NCBI GenBank assembly: GCA_029067025.1
Contig: JAIEFH010000014.1
Span: 1-9,426 of the forward strand
From: Oscillospiraceae bacterium
Lineage (GTDB): Bacteria; Bacillota; Clostridia; Oscillospirales; Oscillospiraceae
DNA length: 9,426 nucleotides
Direction of reading: 5' to 3'
Part shown: positions 1 to 6,700 of the stretch, piece by piece
How the letters are laid out: each line of letters begins with the position of its first letter
How positions within the stretch are numbered: the stretch's first letter is position 1
Position numbers and translations under genes: made by a program
Notes under the pieces: generated by a model
Told to the model about the DNA's origin: nothing
Seen by the model: only the letters and a program-made list of their open reading frames with translations
The model's database searches: none

Positions 1-335
1 CCGCTGGGCGGCTCCAGAACAAGGCAAACCTGATGAACGAGCTGAACAAGATTTCCCGGGTCATCGACCGGGAGTGCCCCGACTCCAGCCGGGAGACCCT
101 GCTGGTGCTGGACGCCACCACCGGGCAGAACGGCCTCATTCAGGCCAAGGAGTTCTCCAAGACGGCGGGGGTCACCGGCATCGTGCTCACCAAGCTGGAC
201 GGCACCGCCAAGGGCGGCATCGTCATCGCCATCGCCAAGGAGTTAGGCGTGCCGGTGAAGTTTGCCGGGGTGGGCGAGGGTGTAGACGACCTTCAGCCCT
301 TCGACGCCACCTCCTTCGTGGAGGCCCTGATTTGA
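1..335 (+). CDS. ftsY: Signal recognition particle receptor FtsY, C-terminal part (5' truncated)
   Basis: FtsY is the SRP receptor GTPase that docks ribosome-SRP complexes at the membrane for co-translational insertion. Only the last 110 residues are here; the reading frame enters from the left edge (first full codon at position 3) and ends with TGA at 333-335. The first visible residues, AGRLQNKANLMNEL, are the end of the G3 DTAGR element and the following helix of the SRP GTPase NG domain. TKLDGTAKGG is the G4 motif, and GVGEGVDDLQPF is the closing G5/C-terminal signature. FtsY and its paralogue Ffh share this fold, but the sequence ends just after the DLQPF helix with no M domain, which identifies FtsY. 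The internal ATG at 33 is not the true start. The TGA overlaps a candidate -35 box for the next gene. Confidence 0.95.
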   Translation, partial: AGRLQNKANLMNELNKISRVIDRECPDSSRETLLVLDATTGQNGLIQAKEFSKTAGVTGIVLTKLDGTAKGGIVIAIAKELGVPVKFAGVGEGVDDLQPFDATSFVEALI

Positions 336-359
336 CAATATTTACACTCTGGTTACGAT
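332..359 (+). promoter_or_regulatory. Candidate sigma-A-type promoter upstream of rdgB
   Basis: TTGACA at 332-337 is a perfect -35 consensus. It is followed after 16 bp by TACGAT at 354-359, which matches 4 of 6 bases of the -10 consensus. The -35 box overlaps the ftsY stop codon. The position, about 60 bp before the rdgB start, suits a promoter for rdgB and perhaps the genes downstream. The surrounding A/T-rich patch stands out against the GC-rich coding DNA. The weak -10 keeps confidence moderate. Confidence 0.45.
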
Positions 360-386
360 TTCCCGGAGCGGTTGGTGTAAAATATT
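337..386. repeat. Imperfect inverted repeat in the ftsY-rdgB gap
   Basis: AATATTTACAC at 337-347 is the reverse complement of GTGTAAAATATT at 375-386 except for one extra A. The arms are 27 bp apart and flank the candidate -10 region. This could be an operator for a dimeric repressor, a hairpin in a leader transcript, or a weak ftsY terminator. No T-run follows the second arm, which argues against a terminator. I cannot match it to a known regulator site. Confidence 0.4.
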
Positions 387-418
387 AGGATACAAAGAAA
401 TGGAATGGAGGCGGCGGC

Positions 419-1009
419 ATGAAACTGGTGTTGGCCAGCAAGAACCCGAAAAAGCTGAAGGAAATGAACGAGATCCTGTCCGGCATAGGGGTGGAGGTCT
501 GCTCCCAGGCGGATATTGGTGTGGATGTGGACGTGGAGGAGACGGGAACCACCTTCGAGGAGAACTCGCGGCTTAAAGCCCAGGCCGTCATGGAGGCGTC
601 CGGCCTGCCCGCCATCGCCGATGACTCCGGGCTGTGCGTGGACGCGCTGAACGGGGCTCCCGGCGTGTACTCCGCCCGGTACGGCGGCGAGGGGCTGGAC
701 GACGCGGGGCGGTACCGCCTGCTGCTGTCCAGCATGCCCATGGGACAGGCGCGGACGGCGAAATTCGTGTCCGTCATCACCTGCTGCTTCCCCAACGGCG
801 ATGTGCTCACCGCACGGGGAGAGTGCCCCGGCACCATCGCCTTCGCCCCCATGGGGGAGGGCGGCTTCGGGTACGACCCGGTGTTCTTCCTGCCCAAGCT
901 GAAAAAGACCTTTGCCCAGCTCAGCGCTGAGGAGAAAAACGCCATTTCCCACCGGGGGAGGGCGCTGGAGACGTTCCAGGCCAAGCTGGAGGAGTATTTG
1001 AAAAAATAA
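419..1009 (+). CDS. rdgB: Non-canonical purine NTP pyrophosphatase (RdgB/HAM1 family)
   Basis: This cytosolic enzyme hydrolyses ITP, dITP and XTP to the monophosphate and pyrophosphate, keeping deaminated purines out of DNA and RNA. The 196 residues match the usual family length and all signature blocks are present: the N-terminal ASKNPKKLKE substrate-binding segment (residues 6-15), TGTTFEENSRLKA (42-54), ADDSGLCVDALNGAPGVYSARY (67-88) with the probable catalytic Asp69, GFGYDPVF (149-156) and SHRGRAL (177-183). The ATG at 419 follows GGAGG at 407-411 with 7-nt spacing. In Bacillota this gene often sits close to ribosome and NAD genes, as here. It is separated from yhbY by a 124-bp structured spacer, so it may be only partly coupled to the downstream genes. 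Confidence 0.95.
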   Translation: MKLVLASKNPKKLKEMNEILSGIGVEVCSQADIGVDVDVEETGTTFEENSRLKAQAVMEASGLPAIADDSGLCVDALNGAPGVYSARYGGEGLDDAGRYRLLLSSMPMGQARTAKFVSVITCCFPNGDVLTARGECPGTIAFAPMGEGGFGYDPVFFLPKLKKTFAQLSAEEKNAISHRGRALETFQAKLEEYLKK

Positions 1010-1026
1010 AAGCCGCCGAAGGCGGC
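1001..1026 (-). terminator. Intrinsic terminator reading on the minus strand
   Basis: GCCGCC at 1012-1017, a 3-base loop at 1018-1020 and GGCGGC at 1021-1026 form a perfect 6-bp all-G/C stem. On the plus strand it is preceded by an A-rich run at 1001-1011 (eleven bases with one T) and followed by CCCAAACC. Read on the minus strand it is a GC stem followed by TTTTATTTTTT, a textbook rho-independent terminator. It lies at the very end of rdgB, including its stop codon, so it would stop antisense transcription before it enters rdgB. It gives no termination signal on the plus strand. Confidence 0.6.
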
Positions 1027-1029
1027 CCC

Positions 1030-1108
1030 AAACCGGAGTCCAACGGAGTGGGTCCGGTTTAGAAAGGACGAGCAACGAAACGGAGCGGATGCCCGCCGAA
1101 AGGCGGGC
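1030..1108. other. Structured spacer before yhbY: two further hairpins
   Basis: AAACCGGA (1030-1037) pairs with TCCGGTTT (1053-1060). Inside it CCA (1040-1042) can pair with TGG (1049-1051), giving a long imperfect hairpin. GCCCGCC (1091-1097) pairs with GGCGGGC (1102-1108) across a GAAA loop. Neither is followed by a T-run on the plus strand. Together with the minus-strand terminator at 1001-1026, almost the whole rdgB-yhbY gap can fold. It may be a yhbY leader structure, a minus-strand small RNA, or a dispersed intergenic repeat. I do not recognise it as a named RNA family. Confidence 0.5.
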
Positions 1109-1133
1109 GTAGCAGAGAGGAGTTTGTGAGGAC

Positions 1134-1433
1134 GTGACAAGCAAGCAGCGGGCCCAGCTTCGTTCTTTGGCCAATGATCTGGACACTATCGTCCACATCG
1201 GCAAGGACGGCATCGGCCCCAACCTGACAAAACAGGCGGACGACGCCCTGGAGGCCCGAGAGCTCATCAAGGGCAAGGTGCTGGAGAACAGCCCCCTGTC
1301 CCCCCGGGAAGGGGCGGAGGAGCTGGCCCAGGCCACCCGGAGCCAGGTGGTGCAGGTGATCGGGACTAAGTTCGTGCTGTATAGGGAGACCCACAGCAAG
1401 CCCAAAGACAAGCGCATCAAGCTGATAAAATAG
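1134..1433 (+). CDS. yhbY: YhbY-type CRM-domain RNA-binding protein
   Basis: A 99-residue protein made almost entirely of one CRS1-YhbY (CRM) domain, a small RNA-binding fold that associates with pre-50S ribosomal particles and is thought to help assembly. Visible signatures are the N-terminal SKQRAQLRSLAN helix (residues 3-14), the GxxG-type loop in HIGKDGIGPNL (22-32), ARELIKGKVLENS (42-54) and the closing TKFVLYRE strand (83-90). The start is GTG at 1134. It is the only possible start in frame, because a TAG lies at 1110-1112 and no other start codon follows it. AGGAG at 1118-1122 is about 11 nt upstream, slightly far. The gene lies 34 bp before nadD-yqeK, the usual yhbY-nadD order in Bacillota. 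Confidence 0.92.
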   Translation: MTSKQRAQLRSLANDLDTIVHIGKDGIGPNLTKQADDALEARELIKGKVLENSPLSPREGAEELAQATRSQVVQVIGTKFVLYRETHSKPKDKRIKLIK

Positions 1434-1467
1434 GCAGACCCGAAACGATTTAGAGAGGGTGGTTCCG

Positions 1468-2667
1468 TTGAAAATCGGCATTTACGGCGGCAGCTTCAAT
1501 CCCCCCCATTTGGGGCATCTGGCGGCGGCCAAAGCGGCGGTGGACGCTTTGCGGCTGGACAAGCTGGTGTTCGTCCCGGCGGGGATTCCGCCCCACAAGG
1601 ATCTGGCTCCGGGCAGCCCCACATCCGAGCAGCGGCTGGAGATGACGCGCGTTGCCGCCGACCAGCTGCTCATGCCGGAAGTCACCGAGGTGTGGGACGC
1701 GGAGATCCGCCGGGAGGGCAAGAGCTACACCGCCGACACGCTGGCCCTGGCGGCTCAGCGCTGGCCGGGGGCGGAGCTGTGGCTGCTCATGGGGACGGAT
1801 ATGTTCCTCACCCTCCACCGATGGCACGAGCCGGAGAAGATCCTGGCCCTGGCGGGGGTGTGCGCCTTTGGCCGCACCGAACAGGACGGCGAGGAGGTAT
1901 TCGCCCCCCAGCGGGACCTCCTCAGCCGCGCCTACAGCGCCAAACTGACCACCATCGCGGTCCCCGGCCTGGTGGATATTTCATCCACCCGCCTGCGGGA
2001 GCTGCTTCCACAAGGGGGAGGACGGGAATTTTTGCCTCAGGCGGTGTATGGTTACGTTTTGCGGGAAAAACTATATGGAACCAATGCCGATCTCAAACAC
2101 CTGAGCCTGGAGGATCTTCGGTGCGTGTCCTACTCCATGGTGTTCGCCAAGCGGCTGGCCCACATCAGGGGCTGCGAGGAGGAGGCTGCCCGGCTCGCCA
2201 AGCGCTGGGGCGCGGACGAGGAGCGGATGCGCCGCGCCGCCATCCTCCACGACTGCACCAAGTATCTCACCCTCCAGGAGCATCTGGACATCTGCGACCA
2301 GTACGGCATTGGGCTGTGCCCCCTGGAGCGGGCCACCGACAAGCTGCTCCACGCCAAGAGCGGCGCGGCCCTGGCTAGGCACATCTTCGGTGTGGACGAC
2401 GGCATCTACAACGCCATCCTCTATCACACCACCGCCCGGGGCGGCATGAGCCTGGAGGAGAAGCTGCTGTACATCGCCGACTACATGGAGCCCTGCCGGA
2501 ACTTCCCCGAGGTAGGGGAGCTGCGCCGGCTGGCGTATACTGACTTAGACGCCGCGGTGGGCATGGGCGCGTCGCTGTCCATGCAGGAGATGGTCCAGCG
2601 GAACAAGGAACTCCACCACGATACTCTGGCGGCCTATGAATTCTATGGGAAAGGGAATCAAGCATGA
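1468..2667 (+). CDS. nadD: Fused nicotinate-nucleotide adenylyltransferase (NadD) and YqeK HD-domain Ap4A hydrolase
   Basis: One frame of 399 residues joins two enzymes that are usually separate. Residues 1-204 are NadD, which converts nicotinate mononucleotide and ATP to deamido-NAD: GGSFNPPHLGH (7-17) is the nucleotidyltransferase signature, followed by PAGIPPHK (37-44), MGTDMF (108-113) and ISSTRLR (171-177). Residues about 216-395 are YqeK, a metal-dependent symmetrical Ap4A hydrolase of the HD family. Candidate metal ligands are His232, the His261-Asp262 pair in AILHDCTK, His295, His320 and Asp338 in YIADYMEP. No stop codon or frameshift lies between the domains. I chose TTG at 1468, giving MKIGIYGG, over GTG at 1459, because the purine-rich SD-like stretch at about 1454-1462 would overlap the GTG but lies 5-9 nt before the TTG. 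The stop overlaps the next gene's ATG (ATGA). Similar NadD-HD fusions are known, for example in mycoplasmas. Confidence 0.93.
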   Translation: MKIGIYGGSFNPPHLGHLAAAKAAVDALRLDKLVFVPAGIPPHKDLAPGSPTSEQRLEMTRVAADQLLMPEVTEVWDAEIRREGKSYTADTLALAAQRWPGAELWLLMGTDMFLTLHRWHEPEKILALAGVCAFGRTEQDGEEVFAPQRDLLSRAYSAKLTTIAVPGLVDISSTRLRELLPQGGGREFLPQAVYGYVLREKLYGTNADLKHLSLEDLRCVSYSMVFAKRLAHIRGCEEEAARLAKRWGADEERMRRAAILHDCTKYLTLQEHLDICDQYGIGLCPLERATDKLLHAKSGAALARHIFGVDDGIYNAILYHTTARGGMSLEEKLLYIADYMEPCRNFPEVGELRRLAYTDLDAAVGMGASLSMQEMVQRNKELHHDTLAAYEFYGKGNQA

Positions 2668-4103
2668 GCGACCACCCCAAAAGATACAACGACGCGACGC
2701 CGGATCGGGCACGGCCGGGAAAGCGCCTGGAGAAGAAGGCGAAACCGGCGCTGACCCCGGAACAGGCCCAGAAACAAAAAGAGAAGCGCATCATGGTCGT
2801 CATGATCGTGCTGGCGGTCATCATGGTCATCGCGGCCGCGCTGGCGCTGCTGTACAAGCGCTGGGTGAAAAGGCCGGACATACCTGCCCCAGGCCCCAAG
2901 GCGTCCGATGCTCTGCTGGGGCCGGATGCCAGCCCCGAGCCCACCCTGGACATCGACGCCATTGAGCCAAAGGTGGGCGGCGAGCGCAAGAGCGACGCCA
3001 TCTATACCATCCTCATCTTCGGGTCGGACACCACCTCTGGGCTGACGGATACCATGATGGTGGCCACCTACGATGTGACCAACCAGAGGGCCGCCGTTAT
3101 GTCCATTCCCCGGGACACCCTCATCAACTCCAGCGCCCGGCCCAACATCAGCGCGAAAAAGCTCAACGCGGTTTATAATGTGTACGGCCAGGGCGACGAT
3201 GGCATTGAGGCGCTGCGCAATGAGGTGTCCGAGCTGGTGGGTTTCACCCCCGACTACTATGTGCAGATCGACTGGGAGCTGGTGGGGGAGATGGTGGACG
3301 CCATCGGCGGCGTCTGGTTCGACAACCCATACCACATGGAATATTATGACCCCTACCAGGATCTGAGCATTTATCAGGAGAAGGGCTACCGGAAGATCAA
3401 CGGCAATGCCGCCATGCAGATCGTCCGCTGGCGGCATAACGGCAAGGTGAACGGTGTAACCATCCCCGGCGGCGGCGACGGCAGCGACCTATGCCGCCTC
3501 CAAGTCCAGCACGCCTTCCTGAAGGCGGTGCTGGACCAGACCCTCCAGATCGGGAACATTACGAAGATCGGCCAGCTCATCAAGCTGTTCAACAGCCGGG
3601 TAAAGAGCGACCTGTCGGTGGAAAATATGCTCTGGTTTGCCCAGGAGGCTGTGCTGGGCGGGTTGAAGGTGAGCGATGTGGAATTCCTCACCATGCCCAC
3701 CCAATTGGGCCTCTACTATCAGTTCGGGCGTGACTGGGACTTCGTTTACCCCATCCAGGGCCGACTGCTGGAAATGACCAATGAATACCTGAACCCCTAT
3801 AAGGAACAGGTCACCATCAAGCAGCTTGACCTGATGAGCGTGGCCGCCGACGGCTCCCTGCGCTCATCTACGGGGCGGCTGGCCGCGCCGGAGCTGGGGC
3901 AGCCGCCGGTGCGGGAGACCGATGAGCCGACCGAGAGCGACCCAATTGAAAGCGATCCGATTGAGAGTGACCCGACGGCCAGCGACCCAGTGGAGAGCGA
4001 TCCTGTGGAAAGCCAACCCCCGGCCAGCGCCCCGATAGAGCCGGATCCTTCCGCCACTGAGGCGGGGGGAGACGTATTCGACTGGGGCGACACGACGGAT
4101 TAA
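2664..4103 (+). CDS. LytR-CpsA-Psr (LCP) family wall glycopolymer ligase
   Basis: LCP proteins are membrane-anchored, extracellular phosphotransferases that move undecaprenyl-pyrophosphate-linked glycopolymers, such as teichoic acids, onto peptidoglycan. The 479 residues comprise a charged cytoplasmic N-terminus (1-42), one membrane helix (about 43-64), a linker, the LCP domain (about 112-345) and a low-complexity Ser/Asp/Pro/Glu tail (about 415-479). Family marks are LIFGSDTTSGLTDTMMVATYD (beginning at 117), the MSIPRDT motif (146-152) with Arg150 and Asp151, KKLNAVYNVYG (165-175), YVQIDW (199-204), DAIGGV (212-217) and CRLQVQHAFLKAVL (277-290) with Arg278 in the place of the conserved arginine. 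The ATG overlaps the nadD-yqeK stop, and AAGGGA lies 7 nt upstream, suggesting coupled translation. LCP genes sit at this spot in many Clostridia. tagO/wecA and wecB lie about 1.5 kb downstream, consistent with a wall-polymer role. The exact substrate polymer cannot be told from sequence. Confidence 0.88.
   Translation: MSDHPKRYNDATPDRARPGKRLEKKAKPALTPEQAQKQKEKRIMVVMIVLAVIMVIAAALALLYKRWVKRPDIPAPGPKASDALLGPDASPEPTLDIDAIEPKVGGERKSDAIYTILIFGSDTTSGLTDTMMVATYDVTNQRAAVMSIPRDTLINSSARPNISAKKLNAVYNVYGQGDDGIEALRNEVSELVGFTPDYYVQIDWELVGEMVDAIGGVWFDNPYHMEYYDPYQDLSIYQEKGYRKINGNAAMQIVRWRHNGKVNGVTIPGGGDGSDLCRLQVQHAFLKAVLDQTLQIGNITKIGQLIKLFNSRVKSDLSVENMLWFAQEAVLGGLKVSDVEFLTMPTQLGLYYQFGRDWDFVYPIQGRLLEMTNEYLNPYKEQVTIKQLDLMSVAADGSLRSSTGRLAAPELGQPPVRETDEPTESDPIESDPIESDPTASDPVESDPVESQPPASAPIEPDPSATEAGGDVFDWGDTTD
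3933..4037 (+). repeat. Seven imperfect 15-bp tandem repeats inside the LCP gene (ESDPI-type units)
   Basis: Residues 424-458 of the LCP protein are seven 5-residue units in register: ESDPI, ESDPI, ESDPT, ASDPV, ESDPV, ESQPP, ASAPI. At DNA level these are 15-bp units with synonymous differences (AGC/AGT, GAT/GAC, GAG/GAA), degenerating toward the 3' end. The encoded tail is acidic and proline-rich, probably disordered and outside the membrane. Copy number could vary between strains through slippage. Confidence 0.85.
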
Positions 4104-4124
4104 ACGGAAAAGGAGAATAATCAT

Positions 4125-4493
4125 ATGCTGAACGAGAAGGAAATGGTGTCCATTGCCGTCAAGGCGCTGGACAATAAGCAGGGAAAAGACATCAAGGTGC
4201 TGCGCACCGCCGACCAGACCACCCTGGCGGACTACTTCGTCATCTGCAACGGCACCTCTAACACCCAGGTGCGCGCCTTGGCCGACGCGGTGGAGGAGGC
4301 CATGTCCAAGGCGGGGGAGGAACCCCACCACATCGAGGGCCACCGGGGGAACCAGTGGACGCTGATGGACTATTCCGCCGTGGTGATCCACATTTTCACC
4401 GAGGAGGGCCGGGAATTCTACGGCCTGGAGCGGCTGTGGTCGGACGCGGAAGCGGTGGACATTGCTGATTTTTTGACAGCGGAAGCTGAGTAA
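4125..4493 (+). CDS. rsfS: Ribosomal silencing factor RsfS (Iojap/YbeB family)
   Basis: RsfS binds ribosomal protein uL14 on the large subunit and blocks subunit joining when nutrients are scarce. At 122 residues it has normal family length. Diagnostic blocks are DYFVICNGTSNTQVRALADAV (starting at residue 36), EGHRGNQWTLMDYSAVVIHIF (starting at 69) and FYGLERLWSDAE (98-109). The ATG at 4125 has a strong AAAGGAG about 9 nt upstream. It follows the LCP gene by 21 bp and precedes trpS by 11 bp. Position downstream of nadD/yqeK is the standard arrangement in Bacillota. Confidence 0.95.
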   Translation: MLNEKEMVSIAVKALDNKQGKDIKVLRTADQTTLADYFVICNGTSNTQVRALADAVEEAMSKAGEEPHHIEGHRGNQWTLMDYSAVVIHIFTEEGREFYGLERLWSDAEAVDIADFLTAEAE

Positions 4494-4504
4494 AGGTTGT
4501 GAAC

Positions 4505-5512
4505 ATGATGGAAAATGAGAACAAAAAAGTGATGCTCTCCGGCGTACAGCCCAGCGGAGACCTGCATATCGGCAACTATCTGGGTCCCATCTGCCACTGG
4601 CCGGAGATGATCGACGAGTTTGACTGCTACTTTTTCATGGCCGACCTGCACACCATCACTGTGCGGCAGGAACCCGCCCAGTTGCGCCGCCGGGTACTCA
4701 CCCAGCTGGCCCAGTACATTGCCTGCGGGCTGGATCCGGAGAAGTGTGTGCTGTTTATCCAGTCCCATGTGCCCGCCCATTCCCAGCTGGGGTGGGTGCT
4801 GGACTGCTATACCATGTTCGGTGAGCTGTCCCGCATGACCCAGTTCAAGGACAAATCCGCCAAGCACAAGGACAACATCAACGCGGGATTGTTTACTTAT
4901 CCCGCTCTCATGGCGGCGGACATCCTGCTCTATCAGCCGGATTTTGTCCCCGTGGGCGAGGATCAGAAGCAGCACGTGGAGATCTGCCGGGACATTGCCA
5001 ACCGCTTCAACGGCATCTATGGCGACGTGTTCAAGGTGCCCGAGCCCTACATTGCCAAAGTAGGCGCGCGGATCATGAGCCTCAGCACCCCGGACAGCAA
5101 GATGAGCAAATCCCAGCCTGACGGCTGCGTGTTCCTCATGGATAAACCGGAGGACATCATGCGCAAATTCAAGCGCGCCGTCACCGACAGCGACACCGAG
5201 CGGTGTGTGCGCTACGACAAGGAGAATAAGCCCGGCGTGTCCAACCTGATGCAGATCTACGCCTCCGCCACGGGCAAGAGCTACGAGGACATCGAGGCAG
5301 AGTTCGAGGGCCAGGGCTACGGCAAGTTCAAGCCCGCCGTGGGCGAGGCCGTGGTGGAGACCCTGCGCCCCATTCGGGAGGAGACGGAGCGGCTGCTGGC
5401 CGACAAGGCGTACCTGGAGGGCGTTTACCGCGCTGGAGCGGAGCGAGCCGCCTATGTGGCGGAAAAGACCCTGCGCAAGGTTTACAAAAAGGTGGGCTTC
5501 CTGCCCCGATAA
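4505..5512 (+). CDS. trpS: Tryptophan--tRNA ligase
   Basis: Class I aminoacyl-tRNA synthetase that charges tRNA-Trp with tryptophan using ATP in the cytosol. With the ATG at 4505 the protein has 335 residues, normal for bacterial TrpS. The N-terminal SGVQPSGDLHIGNYLG carries the HIGH-type motif HIGN (residues 21-24); VPVGEDQKQHVEICRDIANRFN is the tryptophanyl-adenylate site region; KMSKS is at 199-203. The C-terminal part is the helical anticodon-binding region ending in AEKTLRKVYKKVGF. Possible starts are GTG 4499, ATG 4505 and ATG 4508. AAAGG at 4492-4496 sits 8 nt from the ATG at 4505 but only 2 nt from the GTG, so I prefer 4505. No T-box leader is visible: only 11 bp separate it from rsfS, so it is not independently controlled by tryptophan through a T-box here. 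Confidence 0.95.
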   Translation: MMENENKKVMLSGVQPSGDLHIGNYLGPICHWPEMIDEFDCYFFMADLHTITVRQEPAQLRRRVLTQLAQYIACGLDPEKCVLFIQSHVPAHSQLGWVLDCYTMFGELSRMTQFKDKSAKHKDNINAGLFTYPALMAADILLYQPDFVPVGEDQKQHVEICRDIANRFNGIYGDVFKVPEPYIAKVGARIMSLSTPDSKMSKSQPDGCVFLMDKPEDIMRKFKRAVTDSDTERCVRYDKENKPGVSNLMQIYASATGKSYEDIEAEFEGQGYGKFKPAVGEAVVETLRPIREETERLLADKAYLEGVYRAGAERAAYVAEKTLRKVYKKVGFLPR

Positions 5513-5578
5513 GAGAAAACGCGCTGCGCGCGGGGAGCGGCAGGCTGATCCGGCGCCGGCCGGCCCAAAAGGAGCGAA

Positions 5579-6700
5579 ATGCAGTTGAACAATTTTAGAA
5601 CCATCCTGACGTCCCAGGACATTTGGTACGTATTGCTGGCGCTGGTGCTGGCGGGCATGGTGGCCTTTGCATCCACGCCGCTGGTGAAGGCGCTGTCGGT
5701 GAAGATGGGCGCGGTGGACGTGCCCAAGGACGGCCGGCGGATGCACGACCATCCCATACCCCGCATGGGCGGCCTGGCCATCTTTTTCGGGTTTGTGGTG
5801 TCCATGCTGCTGTTTGTTTCTCTGGATATGGAGAAGAAGGGGATGCTGCTGGGGACGGTAATCATTGTGGTGCTGGGCATTTTGGACGACAAATATGCCC
5901 TGCCCGCCAAGCCGAAGTTCCTGGTGCAGATCGCGGCCGCCCTCATCGCGGTGCTGGCGGGCAACCGCATCGACGTGCTGTCCAACCCCAATGTGTTCAG
6001 CTCCAACCCGGTGTGGCAGCTGGGCTGGCTGGCCTATCCCGTCACCGTGGTCTGGATTGTGGCCATCACCAATTCGGTCAATTTCATCGACGGGCTGGAC
6101 GGGCTGGCCTGCGGCGTGTCCACCATCAGCGCGGCAACCATGCTGGTCATCGCCCTGCTGGTCAGCGAGCAGGACGTGGCGGTGATGATGGCGGCGCTGG
6201 CCGGGGCATGTATAGGGTTTTTGCCTTACAACTTCAACCCCGCCAAGATCTTCATGGGGGACACCGGCTCCACCTTTTTGGGCTTCGTCATGGCCACTGT
6301 GTCGGTGAATGGGATGTTCAAGCAGTACACCATCATCTCCTTCGTAGTGCCCTTCCTCATGCTGGGTCTGCCCATTTTCGACGAGTGCTTTGCCGTGATC
6401 CGACGGCTGTCCCGGGGTCAGAGCCCCATGGCCCCCGACCGGGGCCACGTCCACCACCGGCTCATCGACATGGGCTTCTCCCAGAAGCAGGCGGTGGGGG
6501 TGTTGTATGTTATCTCCGCCATCCTGGGCCTGTCCGCTGTGGTACTCACCGCGGGCGGCGCGCAGAAGGCTATGGTGTTTTTGCTGGCCATGGGGGTGGC
6601 GGCGGCCATCGCCTGGCGGGTGTTCCTGACAGGCCCCGCCCACGACAGGCCGGAGCAGCCGGAAGAATCGGCGGAGGAAGGGGAGGACGGCCATGAATAA
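5579..6700 (+). CDS. tagO: Undecaprenyl-phosphate GlcNAc-1-phosphate transferase (TagO/WecA type, MraY superfamily)
   Basis: Polytopic membrane enzyme that starts glycopolymer synthesis by transferring GlcNAc-1-phosphate from UDP-GlcNAc to undecaprenyl phosphate. The 373 residues show about ten hydrophobic segments and the family's cytoplasmic motifs: the MGAVDVPKDGRRMHDHPIPRMGG loop (starting at 43), ILDDKYALP (101-109) with the Asp103-Asp104 magnesium pair, NFIDGLDGLA (168-177), NPAKIFMGDTGSTFLG (220-235) and a C-terminal HVHHRL (290-295). The HxHH signature near the end marks WecA/TagO rather than MraY, the peptidoglycan enzyme. The ATG at 5579 has AAAGGAG 4 nt upstream. A 66-bp GC-rich gap with the palindrome CCGGCGCCGG (5550-5559) separates it from trpS. 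The C-terminal tail (about 352-373) is acidic. It overlaps wecB by 8 bp, so the two products probably serve one pathway. Confidence 0.93.
   Translation: MQLNNFRTILTSQDIWYVLLALVLAGMVAFASTPLVKALSVKMGAVDVPKDGRRMHDHPIPRMGGLAIFFGFVVSMLLFVSLDMEKKGMLLGTVIIVVLGILDDKYALPAKPKFLVQIAAALIAVLAGNRIDVLSNPNVFSSNPVWQLGWLAYPVTVVWIVAITNSVNFIDGLDGLACGVSTISAATMLVIALLVSEQDVAVMMAALAGACIGFLPYNFNPAKIFMGDTGSTFLGFVMATVSVNGMFKQYTIISFVVPFLMLGLPIFDECFAVIRRLSRGQSPMAPDRGHVHHRLIDMGFSQKQAVGVLYVISAILGLSAVVLTAGGAQKAMVFLLAMGVAAAIAWRVFLTGPAHDRPEQPEESAEEGEDGHE

Noticed and set aside
1012..1026. Plus-strand terminator after rdgB
   Set aside because: The stem is good but is followed on the plus strand by CCCAAACC, with no T-run; the signal is on the opposite strand.
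353..1420. A 355-codon minus-strand open frame across rdgB and yhbY
   Set aside because: Shadow of rdgB and yhbY, low-complexity translation, and it crosses the strong minus-strand terminator at 1001-1026.
4494..4504. T-box riboswitch before trpS
   Set aside because: Only 11 bp separate rsfS and trpS, far too short for a T-box leader, and no T-box sequence is visible.
5513..5578. Terminator or promoter in the trpS-tagO gap
   Set aside because: The gap has a GC palindrome (CCGGCGCCGG) but no T-run, and I see no convincing -35/-10 pair.
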